DNA of 64,000 nucleotides from Allantophomopsis cytisporea (GCA_024752435.1 CP103032.1:1612001-1676000); one strand, 5' to 3'; positions 35,401 to 47,715 are shown, counted from the stretch's first letter. The notes: a model not told the origin generated them from the letters alone. A program made the numbers and translations.

Positions 35401-37359
35401 GTATGTATGTGTTTATGTACATACTCCGTAGTGCTACTCGTTTGGTGCTACTCATTTCATTATGCTTGCAATGGTTTGTCAAATATACAAGTACATACAT
35501 ACATACATATGTAGTAACGGTTATGAATGCGGGTTACAGAGAAGTCCCTCTTCTCCATATATTCACGTCGATCAGGCAAACCGAAGCGAACATATCATCC
35601 AATAAACTTCTCCGTTTCGATCCCAAATATCTACAATACTACTCCATGATAACAAATAGTATCAGTGATATCCTCTCGTTCGATCTCGATCTATCACAGC
35701 TATCTTCCATGAACCTTGTCACCAACAATGATATCAACTTTACCTATTTTCAGACATAGCATAAAAGTGATGCTTCATCAATGATAGAACCTATCTCCTA
35801 CCCATCTGAGCGCCCAGTATATTCTTCATTCCTCTCATATCAACCGCACTTCGGACATTATGTAGCATGTCTTTCCATATAAAAGTGCAGGTTCTACTCA
35901 ACTAGAGAGATCCCATCAATCTTATAAATCGACAAGGATTCCTCCCCTCATACACAGAAGGGTTCCCATGCTACAGAGATGTCTCATCATTCTGTAAACA
36001 TTTCGGAGGCTCATCCACGGCGCCTATTTGTCAAGCGAATCTTCCTTCACTACGAGCCTCTTCGAGTCCGTCTCTCCACCGTTCTGTCCTCTTTTCGGTG
36101 GCGGTGAAGTCCATACCAGCAAGAGGCTCGTGTGAAGCTGAGCGTATGTAGTTCTTCACGGCAGTGCTAAATATCAGGATGCGTGCCAAGATTGAGGTTC
36201 AGCCCAGCAAGATCTGCTTTCGATGGTACGAACGTAGTTCAGGAACCGTCCGGTAGCTTATATAGAAAGGCGTTTTTTGGAACCCTACTTGTGTCCGAGT
36301 GCGATTTCTTTGTCCGAAATAAATCCTCGTCTATGAATGACGGTTAGAGTGTTCTATGTGAAGATGCGGAATCATCCACCATGAGGTTGTTACAGAAGTT
36401 TACCGAATATTTGGCGAGTCGTGCTCTGAATTGCGCGCTCATTCATTCACGCTTCTTACCTCCCTATGAGCATAGATAGTAATTATTCGCACATGCTGTA
36501 TATACTGCAAATTGCTATGCATGAATCTTTCATGAGCCAAGCCTAGTCAATAGCCATATTCACCGCTGATAGCAAGAGATTTCCAAATTCATAGTGCCAT
36601 TGGAAGTAATCAGGTCAAATGATGTGCTGGGTTTAAACCTCAGGGATCACTGAATCAGCGTCTCGGATTGCACGTTCAGTGTAGATCATGAGCTTCAAAT
36701 TCTACGAAGGGGCAAGAGGTCTCAATTTGGCATGGCAGAATAGACGAGAGAGGAACAGACAGAACGGGTCTTTCAAAGATTATCATGACATCCGTGCTCT
36801 TCAATTGACTTCAGCGTCTTCGAGCTGAGTGTGTGTAACGGTGAAGCTCTGTGTGCTGATCTACAGCAATTTGGTGTCTTTGGTGAATGATTCCGAGTCA
36901 TATCTCTTGGCCGTGATGGAGTCTCGTCTGAAATTGTAACGAACAGTTCAGAGAGCGATCAGACTTGACTAGAGACTTGACTGGAGCCAAATGTATCTGA
37001 AAGCCGCGTCAGGCACAATCCAATGAAATCACAGTCCATGAATCATGTCATTGAGTTTGAGAAACCCTCCAGATATGATCGACGAACTCAACAAACTCAA
37101 GCTGAGGCCCAAAAACTCAAAGTGGTAGGTAAACCTTAGGGATCTGCCTACTCGTATAGGGCTGAACTTTACGGCTTTTACGTACGACGGTAGTCCGACG
37201 TTTTGTTTTCCGTCCCACCGATACATAGCTTTTGGGGGAAAAGCTGTTCGCTATTCTATTGTCCCGAACCACCCAATTCCCCATCACAGACGCTCGAGCT
37301 GATACCAGGAAGACCGCATGTGATATCGGTCCTTGTGACTGTATGGTGTGTCATACCCG

Positions 37360-38926
37360 ATGAACATGTCCAACATCTTTCAACTGCCTACTGAGCTTCT
37401 GGTTGGTTCTTTGAGCTCTCGATTCCCATGTCGAGAGTTGCAGGTCAGGACATTATTGACCTTGTTGTCGGTAGGTGCAATCCGCTTCAGGAAAGCTTCA
37501 CGATTTATCGAAGGCTTTGTACTAATTCTGTATATTACAGCCTGCATCTCCTAATCCCAAGAGTATTGTCCTGCATGGAGTCGAAGCTACAGGAAAATCT
37601 TCCGTCGCCAACGCGATCCTAGAAGCGCTCTCTGCCACATCCACAAACGACGATACCTCGCGGAATCTTCGATATGCCTTTATTAAATCTGCAGAATGTA
37701 TTACTGGTCGACATTTGTTAGAAAGGACGGTAGGCTTGGTCGCTGAAGCTTTGGAACAACAAGATTATGGAGGACGATGCGATAGTCTTGCGCAGCTAGT
37801 TGTCGATGTCAATAATCTCCTCGAGCGGCATACCGCTTCGTCTCAGGACTCAGAACAATATACGAAGAATGATGTGCCATCCACAAAAGTGGTGCTGGTT
37901 TTTGATGGCATTGACAAGCAAAGAGATGCTCCACCAACTCTCTTGCCAGCTTTGGCACGCCTTGGAGAGATCGTATGTCTTCCGACCTTTTGCTAAAACT
38001 CATACTAACACAAGCAGATTCCAAACCTCACCACCGTATTCATAGTCTCCTTCCCCAAGCCACGATTCCTCCATCTGACCGGTGCACCACATCTCAACTT
38101 TCCCCCATACAGCAAAGCTGAAGCTTTACGCATCTTGTCTCAAACCCCACCACCGCTGTTCCCACCCCCGTCAGACGAAGCCGAAGCGGAGCGCGTCATG
38201 AAAGAAACGAAGGAAATATGGACACGATTCTGCTCTGCAATATGGGATACACTAGCCCGGCATTCAGGACGCTCACTACCCTCCTTTCGAACACTCTGCA
38301 CACGACTATGGCCATCCTTTACAGCACCCCTCCTCACAACCCCACCAACCTTCACACCCAGAGAATTCAGCAAACTCCTCGTTGCGCAACGAGCTCTCTT
38401 TCAATCAGAAGCCACACTGATCCCAACCATAACGCCCCTCCCCAAGACCAAATCCACCGCAATCCAACTCCCATACTTCTCTAAACTGCTCCTTGTAGCT
38501 GCCTACCTCGCCTCCTACAACCCCTCCCGCACCGATCTCACCCATTTCTCCACGTCCATAGTCTCTAAGCGCAAGAAGAAAGGTGGCGGAACGGCCAAGA
38601 CGAAGAGGGGTAAGCCGGGCACGACGCGCCATCGAAAGATCGAGCGTAGATTGCTCGGCCCACAGGCATTCGTCATGGAGAGGTGTATGGCCATCTTCCA
38701 GGCGCTGTGTGTGGAGGCGAGGGGGACGACCGGGAGACTGGGCGGTAATGCGGACGTGCAGATGGCTATGAAGACGTTGGAAAGTCTGCGGTTGGTGTGC
38801 AAGACCAGTGGGAATGCGGACGAGTTGGAGGGCGGTACGAAGTGGAGGGTTTGTGTGGGGTGGGAGGTTGTGAGGAATATCGCTAGGGGGGTTGGGGTTG
38901 AGGTTGAGGATTTTGTGGGGGAGTAG
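37360..38926 (+). CDS. ORC5: Origin recognition complex subunit 5
   Basis: AAA+ subunit of the origin recognition complex that binds replication origins and loads MCM helicase. Three exons: 37360-37470, 37541-37972 and 38018-38926, all phase 0, giving 483 residues. The first intron has a textbook TACTAAT branch site. Walker A is HGVEATGKSSV (about residues 48-58) and Walker B is VVLVFDGID (about 158-166). The C-terminal ORC5 region is recognisable from QLPYFSKLLLVAAYLASYNP and RLLGPQAFVMERCMAIF, both strongly conserved in ORC5. A Lys/Arg/Gly-rich insert (KRKKKGGGTAKTKRGK) lies between them. The start chosen yields MNMSNIFQLPTELL; a second Met two codons on is equally possible. Confidence 0.94.
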
Positions 38927-40621
38927 GTATTTGACTTTACGATATTAATGACTGAACTGTGGTCTGGTGTTTGGGTTATCCGTTGGCGTGGATGGGACTT
39001 CTGGATAGGTGGTATGGTACTGGAGTCTTGGCCTAGGTGGGTTGCTACCACTGAAGTTAGTGAGATAGTGAGTCTTTTGAACTCATAACTATGTCATATA
39101 TGTTCGAGCAATGGTGATTTAGTGGGTCAAGTCCATCAAACCTGTAAGGAAAGGACTCAGAAGATACTGGTGGGTAGATGATTGTTTCTATGAATCAAAT
39201 AAGAATATCTACCACTCCAACATGTCTCGATGTCGGGGAACTACAGTTAACTTCCAAAACATGTATGCTTTTGTCTTTATCAGTCAAACCGTCAGCTTTT
39301 GTACACGTCGCGGGCTATGCGCTATTGCCTCCAGCTCTTGAAAGGCTACTCGATATGATCTTTCATCATAACCACTCGGAAGTCAAGCTCCTAGGCGATT
39401 ACATGTTGTCTGTAACCCTATTCTATCATCAAGGGCGAATGGAGGCCTGAGAACTGACGTGGGATTGTCAAGTCATACAAAGCTTCAGAAGCACATAAAC
39501 TTATGCAACAAAGCAAATCTAGAGTCGCCGACATTGTGACGGCATTGGAATCACAAACAACAGATGAGCTGTCATTGAGTATAGGTCAGATCTTTCAATA
39601 CTATCTTTGCCCAGCGTACGTTTGCTGCGTGCTACCTTGCAAACAATATACCGGGTTATGATGGACTCGCTTCAACTTGTGCCTGTCGATACCGAGTCTA
39701 CCTTATCTGGAAATCAAAAGTGAAACAGTTTAGCCTCGTTGAGAAGAGTACAATTGCCCAACTTCTCCTTCAGAATTTCATTCATAATGCTTATGGTTCC
39801 TCAACGACGAAGTGTCACGTTCATTGCTATATGTCAAATTTCTCTACGTCGTTGTTCTGATGGATTTGCATGTCCTCGAACATGCCGCGCTGCTATTGTC
39901 CTCTGTGATGATAGTCTTTGCGCAATCAGATTCATCGGACTGCAGACGGAATGGAGCTCAAGGTATGATCACAGCATATGCGGAATTTCTAGGCCTTAGC
40001 TCATGGGATCAATAGGCACGATCCTGAACTCAACTGAGAAAGATGTCTTAGAAGCTAAGGAGAATGAAATGACTATAGAAAAGAGGTTTGACTATCTTGA
40101 TGGCAACGCAAGCAGATATGGCTTTGGGTTGTTCGCCACCGGTGATCAGGGTGGAAGGCAACTAGGTGTCGAAAGGAACTTCGTTGAAAAGAATACTATT
40201 TCAGCAAATATTATACCTTGAAATATATAGTTGATAGGAAAGATCTTAAAAGTAAGTAGAAGGATCTCGGTAATCTCAGGATGTCAGCGAATCTCAAAAC
40301 TACGTTATATGAAGGGATGGAGACACTCTCATAAATGATTTATAGTCAAATTGAACACCTATTATGTTAAAAATCGTCTCAATATTGGTAAACCAAACCC
40401 TATTTCGCAGATTTATATACTATGTCGATGGTCTTTCAGAAAATGGATGTAGCGGAATACCTCCGCCCCCGCATTTCCCCCGGACCTGATCTCTAGGCAA
40501 CAATGGGTACCTGCGACCTTCAACCTCCTGATGCTGTGATATAAATTGAGTAGATGTTTCCGTTTTGCCATTTACTACTCAGAATACTTTTGTTATACTT
40601 ACTGCCATCCCGTTCCTCACC
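38927..40621. other. Intergenic region with possible gene remnants
   Basis: 1.7 kb. Two plus-strand frames (39178-39450 and 39739-39999) have moderately protein-like composition, the second Cys-rich (RRCSDGFACPRTCRAAIVLC). Neither has a supportable start, splice pattern or family match, and stops interrupt every extension. They may be decayed coding sequence. The right end is AT-rich and holds the promoter of the 2EXR gene. Confidence 0.45.
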
Positions 40622-41734
40622 ATGCCTCGTAAAGCCACAAAGACAAGGAAATCTAGCAATAGAACTAAAGTAGGAAGTACTATACAGCCTATGCAAATCC
40701 TCCACATATCTAATATGACATAGAACCCCAGCATACCAAATGCAACAGCCAAAATCATAAAGACACCGCAGCCAAAGAGGCAACGGCAGCAGCCTCAACT
40801 CTTACGACGGCCATTGACTCGTAATTCCGCCAGGACAGGCGAGCATCAATTCTACCGCAGCCTCAACACATTCTCCCTCTTCTCGCAATTACCTGTAGAA
40901 ATACGCCTGCAGATATGGAAGGAGATGTTCCCAAAGCCACGAATAATTAGTCGGGATCAATCCGGATTTCTCAGAGGTCCTACTACGCTGCCGGCACGGC
41001 CCTGGCTTAACGATGGCTGCGTGAGATGTGGATACCTGAAGAGGATCATCCCCGGGGACAAGAAGGACCCTGTATCGCAGTGGGAGCGCAATCCTCTGTA
41101 CGTGCCGGCTGTTGCACAAACCTGTCGGGAATCCCGTGCTGTCTTCTTAGAGCACTATACTTGCCTTTCGGATGAGTGGAGTGGCAAGGTTAGAGACCAT
41201 AAGGGTATGGTGTATATGAACACGACAAGCGATGTTCTGGATCTTGGGAACAACAACTTTTCGATGTGCAAGTTTGTCCCTGAAGGTTCTGCTACCCTTG
41301 AAAAGCAAAGGTTGATCAAGAACTTGGCATTTGATATCGATGCTGTTACAATACAGGGGGGAGGAATACGTTACCTGATCGAGCTTTTGCATGACACATT
41401 CCCAGCAGTGGAAAAGGTCATCATATATATGACTAAATACGACGATATAACCGGTGTTAACTACGGATTATTGGGCCCAAGTCCAGACACATTGAGGAGC
41501 TTGGAAAGACTTCTTCAGGTCCTTTTTGCCGATTGGAAGGGATCGAGAAAGTATAAGTTGAAAGACACCTGGGAGTCTTTGCAACCAGAACAGATGTTGG
41601 AAGAATACAAAGATATTGGACATTTAGATTCAGTACCGGGTAACTCTACCATTTTTAGTTTCACTACTTTGGAAGATGTTCGTGAAGAAATGGGTATGTC
41701 AGTTTTGGGATCGGAAGTCTATTTTTGGCGATAG
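40622..41734 (+). CDS. 2EXR domain protein
   Basis: Two exons, 40622-40669 and 40724-41734, phase 0, 352 residues; the 54-nt intron has donor gtagga and acceptor catag. The first 60 residues are very basic (MPRKATKTRKSS...PKRQRQQPQLLRRP), a possible nuclear signal. The 2EXR domain follows: FSLFSQLPVEIRLQIWKEMFPKPR, then VAQTCRESRAVFLEHYTCL, which matches the family's LPxEIRLxIW and CRESR landmarks. The biochemical role of the family is unknown. It is the second 2EXR-like gene in the window; the copy at 18729 is quite divergent, so this is not a recent duplication. Confidence 0.85.
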
Positions 41735-42508
41735 GTTACTTGTACCAAGCACCAGAAATGTAGAATGGGATTGGGTCTATTACGCCCTAGCCAGATTAGG
41801 CTTTTGGGATCTATCATGTCTTCAGGAATAATAGGCATAGTGATATTTTACAAAGCAATTTCAAGTTTCGAAGGATATCAACTGCTCCCGCTTCCTTATT
41901 CGGTACCCTTACCTTAAGGTTAGTTTGTTTCTCGCGAGACCTGATTCGGGTTTTCAATAATGCGCTTTTGTTACGACTTCCTTCTCAGGGCAACTGGATC
42001 AGATAATATCTCTGTTCTTGTTCTACAACAAGGGCTTTGAAATGTGGCGTAGTGCTGGTGCTGGTATCTTGGCATAGTCTAATAAATGCCGCTATTCGGC
42101 AATTCTGCGCACACGTACAGTATATACGTGAACACGATATCTACACATATGAAGAGTGCACCTGCAAGCACTGAAAGTTTTATTGCTGAACAAACCTGAT
42201 GGGGCCCAAAGTTCAAGCGCAGCTTTGACTGGCATCATTGACAATTTGAATAGCAAACAAGTAGTACATCATTCAAGTATATCATTGACATTCGGTATCA
42301 CTGAACTTTGCTAATGAAAGGACAGGCAAAACAAACAACCTTTCTACTAAGATGCGCCTCGTGGTAATGGCCCAATATTTGACATCATTTCAATTGCATA
42401 CCTCAATTCGTTCCGGGTTTTGTAGAGGGGTTTGTATAAGAGATGTCAAATGCCCTTGATTGATATGTTCGATTCTGTTCTTGTCAAAGTCGCTCATCCT
42501 CCCAAGTT
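41735..42508. other. Intergenic region
   Basis: 774 bp between tandem genes, AT-rich, no gene or named element seen. Confidence 0.5.
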
Positions 42509-44329
42509 ATGAGCGAAGAGACACATCAATCAACGAATAAGGAGGGACAGCACCACGATGACGATTCAACCGAAAATGCCATTGATCTGGATTACGTGAA
42601 CTCTAGTCATGCCACTCCTAAGCATCACAAGTCCTTTTTCAAAAGGCATTGGACGAACATTGTTGACGACTGGTGGGCGTTAGAATACAGCTGCTGGTTT
42701 ATGTCTCTCCTAGTCGTTATAGCCATATTTCTCATTCTCTGGAGATACAACGAACGTCCTCGAGACGATTGGCCTCTAGCCATTACCATCAATACAACGG
42801 TCTCGCTTCTCACCACAGTCGCCAAGATATTTTTCCTGCAAGCAAATGCAGCTGCTCTTGGTCAGCTCAGATGGAATTGGTTCGACAAGCCGCATTACTT
42901 GGTTGATGCTCAGACTTTCGACAATGCTTCACGAGGCTCGCCTTACTCTTCTTGTCTGCTAATCCGCAGATTAGGCTTTATGCACCTTGGCTCCATTGGA
43001 GCATTGGTTGCCCTTTCGTCGATAGCGTACAGCTCTTTAACTCAACAAGCTATTTCGTTTCCCTCGCGGGTTTCTGCATCACTTGGAGATGCTCGTATGC
43101 CATCATCGCTGAGCTATATGGGAGACTCCGGAAATGGTTTCAGTCTCAGTGGCAATGACTTCAATTTTGTATCGGCTACTGATTCTAAGATGTTGGCTGC
43201 TGTTGCGTACAACGCTTATAACGGTTCGACTGATAGACTTTCTGGTTTTGCCCTGACACCAATATGTTACACCGGAAACTGTACTTTTGATCCTTATACA
43301 TCCTTAGGAGTCTGCAGTAGATGTGCTGATATTGGAAATAATATCACTTCTATTTGCGCAACCAATGGACAATGCACACACACCTACAAATCCTCAGAAA
43401 GTAAAAACCCAATTATTGAATTGACTACTGGCTTTAGAAACGCAACCTCAGAGCTCGAGGCATTTTATACGAGTCTCAACACAACTACCTTTTTGGGATC
43501 CGACAATCCCCTAAGTGTGGCGAACATAACTACCGTATATACAAACTTCACTGAGCAGGCTGATAGTTCTTTGTTGATCGAAGGCGCAACCGTAGCATAT
43601 ACCTGTGAGCTGGTCGTTTGTGCAAAGCGGATACAAAGCACGATAACCAATGGAACCCTTAATGATACCATCCTCTACACTTCAGATCTGGCCATCTTGG
43701 ACGTCAACGAAACCTCCAACGTTTACCAAGCACACATCCTTAGCAATAATTTCGAATCTCTCACCAACTTCTCCATAGATGTTGCATCACTTCGGTCCTT
43801 CGGCCAGAGCCTCGGATTACTCTATACTGGGTCTGCCATTCTTGCGCGGGGCTTCTCTTTGACAACAGACTATGGCTTAGGATATGCCAGCACTGCAATT
43901 CAAGGCCTGCTTAGTAATGGCTCTATCAATATAGTCCTAGCATCTGATAATATAGCAACTGCTATGACGAATGTAATCCGCCAACAAGGTGGCACGCTCT
44001 ACGCATCGGGAATATCGTACAGTGTTCAGACATACATGGCGATTTCCTGGGCTTGGGTGGCTTACCCTATGTCTCTAGAAGTCATTGTATTAATCTTCTT
44101 GTCGTTGACCGTTTGGAAGACAGGGAGGAGCGGCGTACAGTCTGTGTGGAAGAGCAGTGTTCTTGCGATTATCTTTCACGGGTTGGAGAATAGGGGGGAG
44201 GCGCTGAAGAATTTGAGTGAAGTTCGGGAACCTAGTAGAATGGCAGAGTTGGCAGGGAAGATTAAGGTTAGATTGTCAAGGGCAGGGGATAGTACTACGT
44301 TGGTTGATAGTAGCACTTACAAAGATTGA
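42509..44329 (+). CDS. DUF3176 fungal membrane protein
   Basis: Single exon, 606 residues. After an acidic N-terminus the DUF3176 signature appears: DDWWALEYSCWFMSLLVVIA, then RPRDDWPLAITINTTVSLLTTVAKIFFLQANAAALGQLRWNWF. Membrane helices lie at about residues 65-82, 95-115, 153-173 and 512-535. Between the third and fourth is a large, presumably extracellular or lumenal loop of about 330 residues with paired cysteines (CYTGNCTFDPYTSLGVCSRC) and many N-x-S/T sites. The C-terminal 60 residues are cytosolic and basic. The function of DUF3176 is unknown. Length and topology are typical of the family. Confidence 0.9.
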   Translation: MSEETHQSTNKEGQHHDDDSTENAIDLDYVNSSHATPKHHKSFFKRHWTNIVDDWWALEYSCWFMSLLVVIAIFLILWRYNERPRDDWPLAITINTTVSLLTTVAKIFFLQANAAALGQLRWNWFDKPHYLVDAQTFDNASRGSPYSSCLLIRRLGFMHLGSIGALVALSSIAYSSLTQQAISFPSRVSASLGDARMPSSLSYMGDSGNGFSLSGNDFNFVSATDSKMLAAVAYNAYNGSTDRLSGFALTPICYTGNCTFDPYTSLGVCSRCADIGNNITSICATNGQCTHTYKSSESKNPIIELTTGFRNATSELEAFYTSLNTTTFLGSDNPLSVANITTVYTNFTEQADSSLLIEGATVAYTCELVVCAKRIQSTITNGTLNDTILYTSDLAILDVNETSNVYQAHILSNNFESLTNFSIDVASLRSFGQSLGLLYTGSAILARGFSLTTDYGLGYASTAIQGLLSNGSINIVLASDNIATAMTNVIRQQGGTLYASGISYSVQTYMAISWAWVAYPMSLEVIVLIFLSLTVWKTGRSGVQSVWKSSVLAIIFHGLENRGEALKNLSEVREPSRMAELAGKIKVRLSRAGDSTTLVDSSTYKD

Positions 44330-45001
44330 CGTATAGAGCTTTTATTGAAAGTATGCTATCTCTGATACAGCCTTTTAATCCATTATTATCACAATAGTGA
44401 ATCGGAAATTCAGCACTTGGAAGTAACCACTTTACCTCATTTCTTTTTGTCGAAACCATTTCGCAAGACGGAAACCTAAATATATATGTATACACGTACT
44501 TATAACCTATTATTTCTCATGAGTGCAGCGAAGGAGGAGGAGGCACTGGTACTGATTAAGCGCCACGAAAAGATGGTTGTTGACGAACGTACGAAACTCA
44601 CCTCGAAGTATAGTTGGTGATAAAAGCATATACATCTTTCGATACCAGCTGGGCTAGTCAACTAGGCAGCCGACGAGTAGAAGGAAATTTTGAAAAAAAT
44701 CAGCGTAAGTAAACGCCACTAATAAGAAGGAACTGCAAAACGGGGAGGTGAGAAAGGAGAGGATCGCAAAATCACATCAACTCGCGGATTGCACATCTAC
44801 ACCAATAGCACAATCGAATTCAAAAAGCAGGTTAACCTTATTTTATTGACTAACCCTAGGTTATCTGCAATTTGACAAGCTCACCGATCCACCACTTCTA
44901 ACATCTTCAGTGCCTTGAGCAACGCAAGTCCTTCTAAGCAGCAACCGCTACCCAGTTTCTTAATTTGTTCGCACAGTTGAAAAGGGATTATTGCGATGCA
45001 T
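44330..45001. other. Convergent intergenic region
   Basis: 672 bp between the stop codons of the DUF3176 and transaldolase genes; no features recognised. Confidence 0.5.
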
Positions 45002-46319
45002 TTAAGCACCATATTTCTTGAGTAATTCCTCCAATTTATCCTGCATATCACAGAAAATATTGATAGCCTAATACTGTCAGTCACGCACTGAATCAAGAGA
45101 TCTGACTTACCGAAGACAGCTTCCCCTCATTAGTACCGTTCTTACTAAGTGTGAAAGCAATCCGAAAAGCACTTTCATCCTGCAGAATGGCCGAGTAATC
45201 TTCTGGTTTGGCAGAAACTTCTTCCTGGTCGAACCAGCTGACATTATCACTCACAGCACTACTAAGCTTGCTGGGCGTAGTTAACAATTCAGCCAGCAGT
45301 GGTGGTGAGACAGTGATATGGTCTACACCAGACAGCTGCATAACTTCGGCGATGCTAACCAGACTGGCTGGAAGAACTTGGGTCTTGTGGTTGAGCTTCT
45401 TGTAATATCTCTGGGCAGCTCTTGAGAGTTCAAAGCCTTTGTCATTGTCGACGAAGCTGTTGAAGGGGATTTGTCATGATTTGTTGGTGTTTTTGTTGAG
45501 GGGTAGATTACCTTGGGACAAAGTGTACTTTAAGTTCATTCACATATGGGGCGATGTAGGTGCATTGTGCATCTCCTGCAACAGCGGCCTGTTCCATTGA
45601 GAAAAGTGTTGTTGCGAGTGTTGAAATGTTCTTCTTCTCCAGGATACGACATGCTTGTAGACCTTCCCACGAGCTGGGGATTTTGATGCAGACTCGACTT
45701 TTGTCAAATCTTGGGTCTATAGCATGGTAGAGAGAGACGATTCCTGTGGGCTCGTCAGAATACATGAATCACTCCGATTTTGAGTGAGCCCTTTGGGTCA
45801 CTTACTCTCGGCGTTGGCGACGGTCTTTGATGTTGAGAAGGAGTAGTAGGGATTGGTTTGGGTGTGAACATAGCCGGTCAAGTACGGGACAACCCTGAGA
45901 GATAAATTGACCATCTATGATAATTTATTATGGAGCTTTGTTTCGGTATGCTAATAACATACTGTGATCTCAGCAGCTAATTCAATCAATGAGACTTCCT
46001 CGTATTTCGACGTCAGCTTCTTCGCAAGTTCAACAGAGTCCTTGACCAATTGCTCGTTATGGGGCTTCGCGGCCTCATTGTATGCGATTGCCTAGGTATC
46101 TCTATCAGTCATCATTTATCATACACTGCACTGTCATGATCGTACCTGATTTGAGGTGCAATCCACAAAAGGACCCAGTGCTTTGGCAACTACAATCACC
46201 ATATGAGTAATCATGGTCTATATATGATATTCATCTCAAAAGTCATCACCTTCATAATCCAAAGTATCACAGTCCACTTTGGTATGAGCTCGCAATTCTT
46301 CCAGGAGTGAAGAGGCCAT
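45002..46319 (-). CDS. Transaldolase
   Basis: Moves a dihydroxyacetone unit between sugar phosphates in the non-oxidative pentose phosphate pathway. Seven exons on the minus strand: 46319-46250, 46189-46146, 46091-45963, 45914-45806, 45743-45512, 45456-45111 and 45067-45002. The phases all agree and give 331 residues, normal for the family. The Schiff-base lysine is in RVCIKIPSSWEGL, matching the IKIPxTWEG signature. Also visible are VDCTSNQ near the N-terminus (in place of the usual DATTNP), SLRVVPYLTGYVHTQTNPYYS, and ITVSPPLLAELL. These departures from the highly conserved housekeeping transaldolase, and the high intron number, suggest a divergent paralogue, perhaps tied to secondary metabolism or a specific sugar. 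That last point is inference. Confidence 0.88.
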
Positions 46320-47366
46320 AATCACGTTATTTCGAAGAGTGTTTGTTATGTATTTGCAAGTACAACTTGATAAAACTGTATTGAATAACGACAGGCAAAA
46401 TGAAAGAAGTTCAAAAGCAGATATCTTAGAAACAATATCTCAGCATTGCTTGGGAATATTTATATCAGAATATCTCGCTATGGATTGTCACGAGCCCGAG
46501 ACCTCCGAATGGTGGAGGTGTCACGCTTCACAATTCTACCCTTTGGGTGTTCCTAGCCACTCTAGCCTCGCCAGAGTTTCTTGATTGAGCGTATTGCCTT
46601 ATCCTCCACAACTTTATGTGCGATAAGCATTGAAAGGGAAACCATTGCGAAGGATGCGTCACAGTTGAAGCACCAACAACATGCTTGTCCGAACAGGTGT
46701 TGAGATGTTGTGCAGGGTGTCAATTTGTACTGCATAGGTAGCCTATATTTACTATTTCAAGAGCTCCTCGCCTGATTAGATATGTATGATACATGCGGAT
46801 ACCGGAGTTGCGAGCACCTTCATGCTTGGATTGAATATTCGGTAGGTTCCTGCGGTACCTCCATGTTAGACGGAGTTTTAGAAGTTAGCGAAGGCAACTC
46901 AATAATGTCTCGATGAAAACATCGACTTTCAAGACGACCTAGGAAACTTATTTTAAAGCTCGATCTCCATCGTAATTACAAAAATCTATACCTTCATTCA
47001 AAAAGCACTTTGGATATTCATGTAGTTGCTTTTGAATCAATACAGCCTCTGTGATGCAGAAATACTTCATTATGTAGAGCAATAAATCATTCGATTTTCA
47101 AGAATATATGGAAATGCCAGAGACCGAATCCAAAGATACAAAAACGATATCACGAGTCCATTCCAGTCCTTTTAGAGATCTTGGCAGTAATGTAAAGATA
47201 TCACTGAGGTATTCATATAAATTTCAGATCACTTCTTCGTTTGACAAGCAAGCCGGAGTGCTCCAAGTCGATGAGCATGGAGAACTGGTTGGGAGTCATT
47301 GTGAGGACCTAACAGCAACGATATCAGGATTGTATTCTAGAATAAGTCATCACATGATATAAAACA
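46320..47366. other. Intergenic region between transaldolase and the tRNA group
   Basis: 1.05 kb, AT-rich. The left end is the transaldolase promoter. Small plus-strand frames at 46339-46584 and 47108-47362 have no support. Confidence 0.5.
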
Positions 47367-47438
47367 GGGCGATTGGTCTAGTGGTATGATATATCCTTAG
47401 CATGGATGGGGTCGCGGGTTCAATTCCTGCATCGTCCA
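47367..47438 (+). tRNA. tRNA-Ala (AGC)
   Basis: 72 nt with full cloverleaf. The acceptor stem GGGCGAT pairs with ATCGTCC and includes the G3:U70 pair that marks alanine tRNAs; the discriminator base is A. The anticodon stem is TATCC/GGATG with loop TTAGCAT, so the anticodon AGC is at 47399-47401. The T arm is GCGGG-TTCAATT-CCTGC. No intron. A T-run for RNA polymerase III termination starts two bases after the end. Confidence 0.95.
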
Positions 47439-47715
47439 ATTTTTTTGCGTTTCTGATGCCCTCAAGGGGATCTGAAATTCTCCTAATTATTCGTTTTTTT
47501 TTCGCTTTCTTTCTGTTGGTGGGAACCGAGATCTTGGGTCTCGAAACATAGGCCGGCTCCGTCCCAGCAAACCCACAAGTCTCTCTCGGCTAACTAAATT
47601 TTCATGGTTCACCAGTCCATAGCTTCTCATAACACCTCCAATTTTTCTGCTTTTTACAGCACAACCATTGCATAGTTCTCAACTTCAAATATGGATCTGA
47701 ACCTCAACAATCACA
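47439..47715. terminator. Pol III terminator and tRNA spacer
   Basis: A run of seven T directly after tRNA-Ala serves as its terminator. The remaining 270 bp of spacer hold a short TTTTTTTT run near 47493 and nothing else seen. Confidence 0.7.

Larger units (their letters stand above)
31075..37359. other. Long gene-free region (6.3 kb)
   Basis: No open frame here has domain, codon or splice support. The left 700 bp hold the promoter and probable 5' UTR of the seven-helix protein gene. Simple repeats: (TCATCTATT)n at about 31581-31625, GA-rich tracts at 31757-31820 and 32120-32167, and a 12-bp tandem repeat at 32411-32462. CATA/GTAT-rich sequence lies near 35400-35510. I see no terminal repeats, transposase or reverse-transcriptase remnants. 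Confidence 0.6.
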
